Assembly (NCBI GenBank): GCA_026874595.1
Contig: CM049308.1
Location: 25,510,367-25,574,366 of the forward strand
Direction of reading: 5' to 3'
Source: Sipunculus nudus
Lineage: Eukaryota > Annelida > Sipuncula > Golfingiida > Sipunculidae
DNA length: 64,000 nt
Both the position numbers and the translations under genes were made by a program. Positions 1 through 11,030 of the stretch are shown piece by piece. The first letter of the stretch is position 1. Each line of letters opens with the position of its first letter. Below the pieces are notes generated by a model. The model ran no database searches, had not been told where the DNA came from, and saw nothing but the letters and a program-made list of their open reading frames with translations.

Positions 1-107
1 TTGATCTGCATTGATGAACAAATGTTCGAGATCTTATGTTTTTCTAAATGTCGCTCATTGGAAGTAGCTCAAGGTCAGTGTGAAGATCAGCCATGCAGTT
101 TTTGGTT

Positions 108-390
108 CAGGGGCGTCAATATAGGGGGGGATGGGGGGTATATATACCCCCCACTTTTTGGCAAGGGGGGGATGGTCAATGTTATCATCCCCCCCACTTT
201 TCAGAGAATAATATTATAATATTGCATATAAAATAAATTAATAAACAAAATTAAAGGCTATTGATCCATTTATTAAAAGATGTTATATCTTAATTTTGCT
301 TAGAATTCAAAAATAACTTATTTTCTAAATCATTATAATTATTTGAAATATGATTAATTTTATATATAATAATTATATTTATATATATTA

Positions 391-434
<44 letters not shown>

Positions 435-549
435 GAATGTCACTCAAAGGCACTGAAAAAGGTTTATATATATATACATGTATATGTGTGTGTGTGTATA
501 TTTGAACAAAGTCATCCCCCCCACCCTGGAAGAAAAATTGACGCCACTG
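108..549. mobile_element. hAT-type MITE (non-autonomous, complete)
   Basis: The left end reads CAGGGGCGTCAAT and the right end is the inverse, CAGTGGCGTCAAT, so the 13-bp terminal inverted repeats differ at one base. The 8 bp outside each end are ttttggtt (100-107) and atttggtt (550-557), a target duplication with one mismatch. An 8-bp duplication plus CAG-starting ends is the hAT signature. The interior has no coding capacity: it holds runs of G and C near both ends (about 123-195 and 514-525), an (AT)n stretch at about 372-432 and a short (TG)n. A second, partial copy of one end lies at 39713. Confidence 0.82.
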
Positions 550-1650
550 ATTTGGTTAAAATCAACCACATATGGCTCTCATGCATGACACAGGGAATAT
601 GATAACAGCTTCAATGCTTCTTAATCACTGAACCTGAATTGTTTGTATCAACAAATATAGCATACCAGAGTTGGGTTAATAATATGATATATAGTAATAG
701 AATTCCCAGTATGCCTCGAGCTGCTCTGCTGTGGTAGTGTGACCAGTGGTTCTGATTACATATAGGGCACTTTATTGGCCAGAACAAGCAACAGCCATGA
801 GATAGCAAAGTACATCAGATAGACTACTGGTCTGTGATGACTAAAATCCGTAAAATAATATGGCACAAGAGTGCTCATGCAAGCATCAAGTTTGCAGACC
901 TTGGTATTGTTAGGGGATATAACAATGAAAAGGACCCACCCCATCCCTATGGGATGTAGGACAAAAACCTAAATGTTGCCCAGCAAAACCATCTTTGCAC
1001 ATGAACTTACTATCTCAGATTCGAATTTTACACATTGTTGTGGTTCTATGTGTAAGTAAACAATGTGTATTTCCAAGTGTGTATGTTTAGTGGTTTACCA
1101 TAAAAAGAAGGCATGCCCAGATGTCTGAACTTGCACTGGGGCAACAATTCACAAACAAGAAGCTTATTCCCAGTACAGGATTAAACAAACTGTTAAGAAT
1201 GAATATGCGCACATCCCATACTATTTTTAAGAGAACATGCTTAGTTTCAAGGAAGTGTAACATGCCTGGTATGTGAATAGGCCCCTATAATGGCTTATTG
1301 AATTTAGGTATTTTACTCTTTGAAAAAAAATATAAAAACATGACCATTTGTGTCCAAAGTAATGCCATTTTACGGCATATAAATATTGCACATAACATTT
1401 AATTGTGCAAATACAACCATTTTAATTAGTTTGTGGTTTATAGTGTTAACGCTCTTACAGTAACTCTCTCTCGCCCATTTACATATTCTTATTCACTCAG
1501 CCTTACAGCATCTTTTTACACCATGTAACATTTTAAACCTGTGAATTGCTTAGGGGTCTCCGATTCTATTATCGGTTATTGCATTTCAGTTTGAAAATCA
1601 ATTTGATAATTTGATTATTGAAGTCCAATTATTCTGTCATATACTATTAT
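550..1650. other. Gene-free AT-rich stretch
   Basis: I see no supported gene or recognisable repeat here. Open frames are short and lack family resemblance. Confidence 0.6.
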
Positions 1651-2950
1651 TGTATCCCCAGACAAAGTCGGGGGATACTATGTTTTCATCACGGTCTCCC
1701 CGCCACTGCCGCATATGAATCTTGTTGGCGCGATAACTTAAAAAATATTTCACGGATCTTCACCAAACTTGGTATATGTCTAGATATGGGTGAGAGGACG
1801 ACGCCAGTTTAAAATGAGGTCATGACCTTAACTAGGAGAGTGTCCTTGACCTTCAATAGGTCCAATTTAGGGGAAAATCTCACACATTATTAAATATCTC
1901 AAGAAATCTTGCATGGATTGATCCCAAAATCAAGTTGATTGAAGATCATGGATAGGGTTTTCATGTTCAAGAAACTGGTGGCGCCACCTGTTATCCTTTT
2001 CTTGTATCCATGCCGTTTAATACCCCCATCATTGGCACTTAACAGTACTATGAGCATTATAAGTCAAAAACTAATGGACAGATTTCTTTTATATTATGTA
2101 TATACAGAGACATGGGTTATGGGAGGATGTACATTAAATTGGGGTCATGACCTTTCCTTTGAGAGTGGCCTTGACCTTGAATATTGCCATATATGGTGAA
2201 AATCACACAAAATCTCAATAAGGGATGCATGGATTGGTAAAAAAATCTAATTGACCGAAGATCTTGGATAGCTTTGTCTTATGCGGTAGACAGGTGGCGC
2301 CACCTGTCCTTTTCTTGTTTTCGGACCTTTGAGCTGTGAGCACTATATGTCTAAAACTAATGGACAGATTGGGCCGAAATTGTGCATGTCCATCGATCTT
2401 GGATACCTTCATCTTGTATTCAAGTCTGGTGGTGCCATCTGCAATCGTTTTGGCATGGCGTCCATCTGTACATGTGCTTTGCTGGAAATGGCTCATATCT
2501 CTTGAGTGGTTCAAGGTATAGGTCTAAAATTTTTCATGTCCATCAATCTTGGAATGTTTTCTAGAAAACCAGATAGGTGGCGCCACCGACCTTCCCGTTT
2601 TTGTAGAATAAATCAATGCCTTTTTCTGATGCGTGATTTGCCCTATTGGTCTGAAATTGTGCATATCCATAGATCATGGACTTCTCCATCTTGTACTCAA
2701 GACTGGTAGCGCCATCTGCAATTATTTTGGCCTGGCGTCCATCTGTACTTGTGCTTTGGGTAAAAATTGCTCATATCTCCGGAGAGGTTCAAGGTATTGG
2801 TCTGAATTTGGCATGTCCATCCGTCTTGGAAAGTTTTCTCGTAAACCAGACAGGTGTCAGTATATGCTGCTGAAGATGGGGGGCCTATTCTCAAAGGGGG
2901 AGGGTATTAATTGTCTGGGGATACTATGGCACCTGCGGTGCCATGAAATA
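1651..2950. repeat. Dispersed repeat with terminal hairpin and internal palindromic modules
   Basis: The left end is a stem-loop (1653-1677) with TATCCCC pairing with GGGGATA around a short loop, followed by ACTATG. The right end repeats GGGGATACTATG in direct orientation at 2917-2928 and then forms a perfect 8-bp stem, ATGGCACC/GGTGCCAT (2925-2943). The interior has diverged modules that end in the palindrome GGTGGCGCCACC at 1977, 2293 and 2576, with a decayed version near 2705. No long coding frame is present. It resembles in layout, though not base by base, the family starting at 11031. Confidence 0.65.
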
Positions 2951-3455
2951 TCTAGTGTACTTAGGTTTTCATCCCATATGATGCTATAATATTAAAATTG
3001 TTAACATGAGAATTTATGCAGACCAAGTAATACTGAAGTCTTCTCATCCATTCATGTGCTAACATCTCAAGAAGGATTTAAGGTGACTGTTTAGGTATAA
3101 TTACATTACTACTGCATTGTGTATGCTGTTAATCTGTTCCAAGGTAGGACCAAGATACATAAAAAATTATGAGAATGGATGAAAATGAAATCATTTACTT
3201 TACATGATTAATCCATGGCTCAATGGATTATAATTTAATGATTGGCTTTGATTCCATGCATCAATTATTCAATGTATTATTATTATTATTCAAGTGAAGA
3301 TGGTGCACGAACCGGTCACAGATCATAGGCGTAGCTATGTCTGCACCGGCTCACTTAACCAGAAGTTAGACAGTTCGAGTATGTAATGTAAAGTCCAGTT
3401 TTTAAGGGGAGGATGACAGTATGATGTTACAGCTGTATACACTCCTTTTTTTCAG
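2951..3455. other. Gene-free stretch upstream of a candidate first coding exon
   Basis: No repeat or gene is recognised. The last bases before 3456 form a pyrimidine tract ending in CAG, which would serve as a splice acceptor for the exon that follows, so any promoter or 5' UTR exon would lie within or left of this stretch. Confidence 0.4.
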
Positions 3456-3512
3456 ATGCCGCCAAAAAAGGCACCTAAGATCACTATCAACCTACAAGAG
3501 GCCGATGATAAG
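3456..3512 (+). CDS. Candidate coding exon 1 of a small basic protein (unrecognised)
   Basis: A tract of T ending in CAG at 3455 is followed at once by ATG and 19 open codons, MPPKKAPKITINLQEADDK, then a GT donor (gtgtgt) at 3513. The exon ends in phase 0. The plus-strand exon at 8655 also begins in phase 0 after a strong acceptor, so the two join without a frame change into a protein of about 124 residues. I do not recognise the family. The exon is short enough to be chance, and its support is the coincidence of acceptor, start codon, lysine-rich start, donor and phase. No intermediate exon was identified in the intervening 5.1 kb. Confidence 0.4.
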
Positions 3513-4850
3513 GTGTGTTTTTGACATATGGGTGATATGTTTATATATATCTCACAGTGTCGATGGAATTCCAGTTCACTTCTTAACTAAACAGTGGAGA
3601 TGTGGATTCCAATCTCAAGTAGTTGACATTGGAATATCCCATTGTAAACCATGACACTGGGTTTTCCTGTAGTTAACCAGTTTACTTTGGGATATCATGA
3701 AAAATAAACTTCATTTTAGACTATCTACATATTTTAGTTTAGATGAAACTAAGTGAAACAGTCGGTTAATATAATATCCTGCACGGCCCTAGTCAAAAGT
3801 GGAATATTAATTTATTGTTAAAATGTATTTTTCTCTTATTTACATAGCCCATTCTCATACTATCTTAAATGCTAGAATATGAATATCATAATGTTCATAG
3901 GTATTATAAAGAAAACACTTTTTGTTATTAAGTGTAACACAATAAAACAGTTGCCTCATCTAGATATTCAAAAGTATTTAAGCAAATAAAAAAGTAACTC
4001 CTTCACTTCTGGATATGCCAATGTTAACTAGTGTACATTGGAATATGCCAACTAGTTGGGATTGAATAACACTGACTATTCAATCTCAACCATTTAGATG
4101 GGAATTCCAACCTTAACTTGAAGTTTGTCAATTGAGATGGGAATTCTCATTTCAACTAGTTGTTTTAGAATAAACATCACAACTAGATATGTTCCAAACT
4201 CAACTGGATTGCCATCCGCACTGTGACTTATACATATATAGTGTTCATATTGATTACATTTTTCATAATTCCAATTATGGAAAGTGCTTTTTACTTTATA
4301 AGAAATAAACTATTAAGCTTGGGAATTCGGTAACCACTTAATAATTACCATTCCTTGTTCAATAACTAACTGGTCAGTCGAAACTTTTCAACTCATATTG
4401 ACAGAACCAATTTAAAATTAAGAACTATTTTAATAGTTGTTGAAGTTGAATAGACCTTTCTTTTTTTAATTTTTCAGAACATCTTCATATTTTGCTCGGG
4501 CCAACAAAAAAAAGTTAGTGACCTGTTCTTTGGATGCATTTAGATCATTACGTGTTTCAATAATGGTGTTTCATGGAAATTTAATCTAAAACCATTTTTT
4601 TTTCAGTTTTTGAGTTCGAAACCATATTATGAATTTTGAGCCTTCTAGCAAGACTTTTGAAAATTCATGTCATTTTCTTAAAGGGGACAGCATTACCTTG
4701 TAGGGCTTTATGGGCAGAAGCTTTTTTAGCTGATCAGCATGTCACATGTGATATTCAGAAATTACATCAACATGGTACTTTAGGGCTGCATGTTGACTCT
4801 GGATCTTTCCACAGCTAACTGCAACTTAAACAAAGTGGCCGGGGCATATA

Positions 4851-6063
4851 CAGTGGAACCCCACAATTACGACCACCCCGGGGACTGAGCAAGGTGGTCG
4901 TAATTTGGGGGTGGTCGTATTTGTGAAACTCTTACCGTGGTCGCATATAACACGCTGATATTTAATGTGTATCAGAGTTTATCTATTGCATATCTTTAAT
5001 GTGAATTATAACAAAATATTTTACTTGGCGGAGGACCCTTATTATGAGTGCTTTTTGTGTGTGTAGCTGAACATATTTATTCATTATAAAAATTAATATG
5101 CATGTACACATACGTAGTGACTGATGATTTACAAATAATAACACTAAGGCAATACGATTATAACCTACTGAATGCATATTAAACATAATACGTGGCTTTC
5201 ATATATTTAGCCTTCCGCTTGAATATATATTGCGTGCATTTGAGTTTTCCCCGACGCTAAACTGCTGAGCCATTTGGTGCTGACTGCGCGTGGTGTTGCC
5301 GCCTTGATTAACGCCACTTTATCCTTCAAGGAGAGCTCTATCAGAGGCATGGTTGCCTAACAGCAAGCAGTTTAAATGCAAACTTAACCAGTAGAGAAAT
5401 AAACTGACAACAATCTATCAGAAAAGGCAAGTAATTGGGAGGGATTTTCCCCCCATGCAAGCTTTATATATAAATTTTACTGACTGTTTAATACTCAGTG
5501 TCAGTAAGGTATGAACACATTTAGGATTAACTAGGTCGTTATTTTTTACCAATGAGGATCGACCAATATGTGATGAGTTGAAATATTAAGCCCGCAACCC
5601 CACACTTAGGGTAGCTGTAATACAGGTGATCACTGAGGGGCAAATAGCATCTGATCCCAGGTGAGACCGGCTCAGGCCGATGGTTACCCTCTTTGATCTA
5701 TAACCTACACCTCAACGAGTCTCAGCGAAGACACCTAGTCGGGAAGATATGCGGGACCAGATTAACACTTGGGTTAAGAAACCTTGTAATCCGCTTTGAT
5801 CTTTCGTTAAGGCGCCTGTGACAAGACGCAGCCATTGACTCGTGACAAATGTTGTTTCAGTACTTCTCGGCGGTGGTCGCATTAGCGGGGTCGCATTAGC
5901 GCTGGGGCCAGGAAATCTGGTCGTAATTCTGAATTCAGGGGTGGTCGTAATCTTGAGTCATTTTTAAACATAAATAAACAATAAAAAATTCGGGACCAAG
6001 CAAAATGGTCGTAATTGTGGGGTGGTCGCAATTGTGGGGTGGTCGCAAGGCGGGGTTCCACTG
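4851..6063 (-). mobile_element. Deleted Tigger/pogo-type DNA transposon
   Basis: The element begins CAGTGGAACCCC at 4851 and ends with the inverse, GGGGTTCCACTG, at 6063. It is flanked on both sides by TA (4849-4850 and 6064-6065), the target duplication of the Tc1/mariner-pogo superfamily. Sub-terminal sequence near both ends is made of repeated 'GGTGGTCGyAATT' blocks in inverted orientation. At about 1.2 kb it is too short for a full transposase, but a remnant of the transposase start remains inside on the minus strand (5207-5350). It is therefore a deletion derivative of a Tigger-like element, lying inside the putative intron between 3512 and 8655. Confidence 0.87.
5207..5350 (-). pseudogene. 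N-terminal fragment of a Tigger transposase (CENP-B-type helix-turn-helix)
   Basis: Reading the minus strand from the ATG at 5350 gives 47 codons starting MPLIELSLKDKVALIKAA, with a later SGKTQ motif, then a stop at 5207-5209. The 'LSLKDKVALIKAA ... GKTQ' pattern matches the first helix-turn-helix of the CENP-B/Tigger DNA-binding domain, whose usual form has an extra arginine-rich helix between these parts. The rest of the DNA-binding region and the whole catalytic domain are missing. It sits in the expected orientation and position inside the Tigger element with CAGTGGAACC ends. Identification is by motif pattern only. Confidence 0.65.
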
Positions 6064-6110
6064 TAGTTTTACCCGTGTCCGTCCTTCCGACATTCCGAAA
6101 TCAAACAGTT

Positions 6111-6620
6111 GTACGGACTTTTTTCGCAATGCCTGCAGATATTGTCCTGATTTGTGGTGTGTGGGCAGATAATGAACAGTTACAGATTGAGTTCTTGTTT
6201 CGTCCCGGTTGGCCTACTTTAGACCGTATGATGGCTCCTGAACATAGAAAATTTCAGGAAAAATAGAAATTTTCATGAGAAATGAACATGTACGGCCTTT
6301 TTTTTTCGCAATGCTTGCAGCTATTAGCCTAATTTTTGGTGTGTAGGTGCATAATGACCACTTAAAGATCGAGTTTGCATTTTGTCCCAGCTGACCTACT
6401 TTTGACCGTATGACAGCTCCTGAACATAAAAAATTTCATGAAAAATTGAAATTTTTATGATAAATGCACATGTACGGACTTTTTTTCGCAATGCCTGCAG
6501 ATATTGGCCTGATTTCTGGTGTGTGGCTGGATCATGACCAGTTACATATCGAGTTTGCGTTTTGTCCCGTATGATGGCCAAAGAAATTTCATGCAAATAA
6601 AAATTTTCATAATAAATTAA
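6111..6620. repeat. Tandem repeat, unit about 180 bp, nearly three copies
   Basis: Units start at about 6111, 6290 and 6471, each opening with 'gtacgg(a/c)ctttttt..cgcaatgcctgcagatatt' and ending with an A/T-rich inverted stretch (gaaaattt/aaatttc). The copies are clearly diverged. A fourth start (about 6622) is truncated. No coding signal. Confidence 0.75.
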
Positions 6621-6772
6621 CTTGTTCAGGCTTTTTCACAAAAGTTTACAAACTTTAACAAATATTTCTAATTTGCTCCAGGCAGGGGCATTTGTGTCGT
6701 TCCAACACATCTAGTTTAGAAAAGTTATATATTGTCTGTGAGAATAGCCTATGGCTAAAGTTACAATGTGGA

Positions 6773-7785
6773 AACAAGTGACCCATGAGCTAAAAATGGA
6801 CAGAAATACAAATTTCAGGATTCATAGGAGATCTGCCCAGGACCCCCCTGGATTTCACAGTAGAGGGTTCCAAGGAAAATGGATCAATTTATACCTTGTC
6901 TGTCTGGGTGCTCAAAATCATGTTTCTGATCCATAGCTAGCAGAATATCGGTCTGACCATGATCCAATTTCAGGTTTCAATGGAGAATTGCCAAGGATTT
7001 CCATGAATATCATGTTAGAAGAGTCTAGGGCTAAAGGATACAATTTGCGCCTTGTCTGTCTGGGTACGCAAAACCGTTTTCCAGCCCATAGGTCACATAA
7101 AATAGGTCACCATGACCTCATTTCAGGTTTCCTAGGACACTTGACGGGGCCCTCCATGAATTTTATGTTAAAATAATCTTGGCCTAATTGATACAATTTG
7201 TGCCCTGTCTGACTGTCTGGGTGCTTATATGACATCTTTTATGATAGGTTGCAAAATATAGGTCATGGTGACCTAATTCCAGTTTACAAGGACACTGGCC
7301 AAGGACATCCCAGAATGTTACATTAGAAGATTCTAGGCCTAGCAGATACGATGCGTGCCCTGACTGCCTGTCTGGGTGCTTATATGACTTATTTTCATAT
7401 AGGTCACCATGACCTGATTTCAGGTTTCCAAGGACATTTACCAAGGAGTTGCAAAAATGTCAGGTTAGAGGTTTCTACACCTAATGTGTATTTGCGCCTT
7501 GTCTGTCTGGGTACGCACAAGACAATTTGTGCCCCATCTGACTGTCTAATATCAAAATCCTGTTTTCTGCCCGTAGGTCACAGATATAGGTCACCAAGAC
7601 CTAATTTTGGGTTTCCAAGGAGATTTGCCCAGGAACTCCCTGAATGTACAGTTAGAAATTTCTAGGTCTAACGGTTATGATTTGTGCCCGGTTAACGGAC
7701 GTAAGGCCAGACAGCTGGACGGCCAGACGCCAAACAAAAGGTGGTCGCTATGGCTCAGATGACTCTCAGTCAATATGCTAAAAAT
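6773..7785 (-). repeat. Reverse copy of the large dispersed 'AGCTCAG hairpin' family
   Basis: Read on the minus strand, this region starts near 7785 with a hairpin-like terminus (related to AGCTCAG..CTGAGC), continues with a GTCCG/GTTAAC tract and ends near 6773 with a sequence related to the family's other terminus (GGTCACTTGTTT). The interior contains five or six imperfect units of about 150-190 bp with the phrases 'ttgtctgtctgggtgc' and 'ataggtcaccatgacctaatttcaggttt'. It is the same family as 11031-15083 and 36023-37001, but without the GGTGGCGCCACC core in its units. Confidence 0.6.
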
Positions 7786-7828
7786 TGGGATTTTTATTAT
7801 AGCATTCCTGTTGTGAATGTGGTCGTAG

Positions 7829-8010
7829 TCAGCTGAGCATCACTTGTTTTCTCAATTTTATATATTTACAAATACATAAACATTGTTGGTTTTTCGTTTT
7901 TATGGCTTAAGTTTAACGATCAAACCACATACAAAGTTTGCCATTCGTGGGATATTATTTTCGAAATGTCTTCAAAGAAGGATGAGCGCCATGACTTCTG
8001 GTTCACTTTT
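7829..8010 (+). repeat. Two further 3' termini of the same dispersed family
   Basis: At 7829-7852 the sequence GTCAGCTGAGCATCACTTGT, and at about 7983-8010 a related 'GAGCGCCATGACTTCTGGTTCACTT', both match the right-hand terminus seen at 15050-15083 and 36968-37001. They follow directly after the reverse copy, so this locus has taken several insertions or is a composite. Confidence 0.5.
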
Positions 8011-8654
8011 TTAACTGCAGCTGGTCACCTATGCCGGACTGGGATAAAGAACATGAATTTGTTACATGTAATTGAGTGCATATATCTTAGTAAATGCCCT
8101 CCCTGTATTTGCACTTGGCAGTTCTAACCAAAAAGGGTATTTGTGCTATTTTTTACTCGCAAAAAAATTTACTTGCACTAATTGAAGCACTAGCACGTCA
8201 TTACAAAATGCACCTCAGAAAAATTCATTAACACATTGGAAAAGTCATGCATACCTAGTGTACTCACCAGATTTCGTTTTCTGTTGGTTGGTTACTAGTG
8301 GTTGGTTGGTTGGTTACATACTGTGTGCACACAGAGGTCAATTTCAATTTTTTTTTACGTCTCGATTTTCAAAGTCCATGCAAATACAGTTAACTTTTCT
8401 TTGGCATGTATTCCATTTATTATTCTTAATAATGGAACAAACGGAACAGTTGCCAGTTTAATTACCATATTCACTGATGGACAAGAGTACTCTTTATGAT
8501 AATGTATTGTTTATATAAGTTTAATTTACATGCATATGCAAAGAGTAGTATGTAATATTTAATTGTCACTTATCATATACATATTCTTGAGTATAACACA
8601 ACACATTATGTCAATAAGATTAAAAAATTGAGGTCAAACTTTTTTTTTTCACAG

Positions 8655-8972
8655 GATCTGACTGTCAATTATGTTGGCAAGGAAAAGAAGAGAAAGAGCA
8701 GGGGGAGGGGAAGAGGAGGAGGATTGGGCAGGCCGGGCCGGAGGACAGAGTGGAAGGCGGTCAGGATGCTGGTGGGTAAGGGGGTCAAGCTAACTGAGGG
8801 CGAGGTGTTCGAGGCGGGAGAGATGGTGGTGGAGATGCAGGAGAGGATGCGGGGGGGGGGGGGGGGGGTAAGAGATGGCAACGTGCAAGCAAGAGGGAGA
8901 GGGAGAAGAGGAACAGGGCGAGGGAGGGGGGGGGGGAGCCAACAACTAAAAATTACCAATAAAATATTATAA
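8655..8972 (+). CDS. Candidate final exon encoding a Lys/Arg- and Gly-rich protein
   Basis: A long T tract ending in CACAG (8654) precedes an open frame of 105 codons to TAA at 8970-8972. It begins DLTVNYVGKEKKRKSRG and continues with Arg-Gly runs (SRGRGRGGG, RGRGRRGTGRGRGGG) around a less biased core, 'TEWKAVRMLVGKGVKLTEGEVFEAGEMVVEM'-like in composition. AATAAA overlaps the last codons (8959). Joined in phase to the exon at 3456 it would give a small, strongly basic protein of RGG type, which in other proteins binds nucleic acid. An 18-G run (8851-8868) lies inside the frame, so its true length decides whether the last 35 codons are read. I do not recognise a family; a low-complexity chance frame is the alternative. 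Confidence 0.42.
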   Translation, partial: DLTVNYVGKEKKRKSRGRGRGGGLGRPGRRTEWKAVRMLVGKGVKLTEGEVFEAGEMVVEMQERMRGGGGGVRDGNVQARGRGRRGTGRGRGGGSQQLKITNKIL

Positions 8973-8989
8973 AGCATACAGTTTTATCA

Positions 8990-9890
8990 TTTTGTTTTAT
9001 GGTGCATATGTAAGGGAAGATTGATGTAATATGTACTTGCAGAAAGAAGAAAGTTTAAGATGTTTAAGTTCATAGGCTTTACAATCTGTGTTTGAACCGG
9101 GGTAAGAGTAGATACAACATGGTTAACAGACTTACAGAAGGGGGACAAAGTAAAAGGAATCAGACAAAAAAAACAAAAAAAAAACAGACTAACTTTTTCA
9201 ACTTATTTTTTAGCAATGTTATCATGTAACAATGTCTGTAAGTATGTAAACCAAACATGGCCTTTGTTTAGCGTTTGAATTAAAAACATGCAAATTCCTT
9301 TTGAGGGAAAATTCCTTTTACAGGCGTTATAATAGAAACGGGGGGTCAATGCGGATGACATGGGACCCGCTTGACCGCATGTTCCCCGTGTCTCTAGCGA
9401 TCGTTTCACCACACACGAGTTATCTCGAAATGCGTGTACCAAATTGAGAGAGAAAATTTTCTTGGCAAACGCTGGCGACAATGTCATGATTACATCTTGC
9501 ACTTGTTTCTTTTGTTAATCTGCCGTAGGCCAGGGTCTTAACCAGTGTCCGTTTAAGAATTAGACGGCTTATAAATGATGACGTGTGAAGTCGGGGTTAA
9601 AAGGCCACCGATGGGGGTCCTGCCCCCGAAGTGGGGTAAAACGCCAGTGTTTATAAATTTTTTTGTTAACATTTATTTAAAACTTTTTATTGATAACGTC
9701 TGAATTTCAGTTATATTCTTACCATGGATACTGCTTTTTTAGATTAAAATATAAGATTTAAATCTATACAAAAATCGGCAACAAAGATTTTCCCTTAAGG
9801 TAGGCGTCTTGCCCCGGTATACCTTAAGTTTAAAGTAAACGATATATCCCCCTTCAGTGCAGCTGTACACTAAAGTCCAGGGTAGTGAAA
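8990..9890. other. Gene-free stretch
   Basis: Nothing recognisable apart from short A-rich and G/C-run low-complexity patches. Open frames here do not resemble any family I know. Confidence 0.5.
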
Positions 9891-9892
9891 TT

Positions 9893-9970
9893 TACAACGA
9901 TTTCGGGAGTCAGCTTGTACATTTCAGTGTCACAGCTGGTCCTGTCTACCTGACTGGGCTTTGATGACGT
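9893..9970 (+). repeat. Short dispersed repeat with a conserved reading frame (copy 1 of 3)
   Basis: The phrase TTTCAGTGTCACAGCTGGTC and its flanks recur in reverse orientation at about 28085-28180 and 46850-46965. In the plus frame here it reads 'NDFGSQLVHFSVTAGPVYL' followed soon by a stop. The other two copies read similar peptides on their coding strand (LVxFSVTxG). Function unknown. Confidence 0.5.
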
Positions 9971-11030
9971 GTTTGGTAGCGTGGATCCCAGCCTGCCTTG
10001 TGGTCCGTTCACGAAGGCATAGCACAAACCCTTGCATCATCTTGTACATGTGCCATGTGAGCATCCCAAAACATATATGTTAAGTAATGCAGGACTTCAC
10101 AATGAACCAGGAACCATGCTCATAATAATGCACTGATATATAGATTCCCGGAATTGTGATACTTTTTCTGCCGTGAAAGAAACATTATAACATGAAAGCT
10201 GTTGATCCACACTTGAATATCATTCATACATACGACAGTACTACTACTTCCTTTACACGGCAGTGACACTTCTGCACACATCTGTGAGGGTTGGTGCTCT
10301 TTCACTGAATAAACAACCTCAAAAAAAATTATCAATTGCCCTATACATATTTAAGTCAAATAAAATTAATTCAAATTGAATATTTTCTAATGTCCTCTCT
10401 TTGAGAATTTGTACACTTAATTTGAAATATATGAATTTTATTTAAATCATTCCTAAAATAGCTTAAATATGCTTTCTTTATTAATAAAATATGTTAAACT
10501 GAAGGGACAGATTTAGCGTATGAATTAGTGAGTTGTCCGCAGGGAGTTTTTCAAATAGAAATCATATATACAACATGAACAAGACCAAAATTACTCCTTT
10601 TACAAATAAAATGTTTAAGTATTGGTAATTAATTTTTTAATTCATATTCCCAAATCATCTATTATAGTAACCCTGTAGCCCAAATTTGCAAAAATATACA
10701 CGGAATTAATCTGTGAATAATAAACTGATAAAAAGCATATAATGGTTTATTTTCATTATAGGCCTATTTTACCAAAACATTACGGGGAACAACATTCACA
10801 GCAGGCACAGTGGTTTCAGTATATATGTTATTACACTAATATCCCAGTGTCAAGTCATGATCTCTAATTAAGCCGAGTATTGCGCATGTTCGTTTACAGT
10901 AAATAACGCATATATTACTAATCATTTATATGAACTCGTTGTGTAATGCCAAAAAAAACGTATGGTTCTCAGGCACCCCCTGCGTCAATTTTGACCCCCT
11001 GCCCGCATATAAAAAAATTATTTTGATTTT
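9971..11030. other. Gene-free AT-rich stretch
   Basis: No supported gene, RNA or repeat seen. Confidence 0.5.

Noticed and set aside
8669-8977. Minus-strand frame of 102 codons rich in Pro and Leu
   Set aside because: It is the complement of the Gly/Arg-rich exon candidate and reflects its composition.
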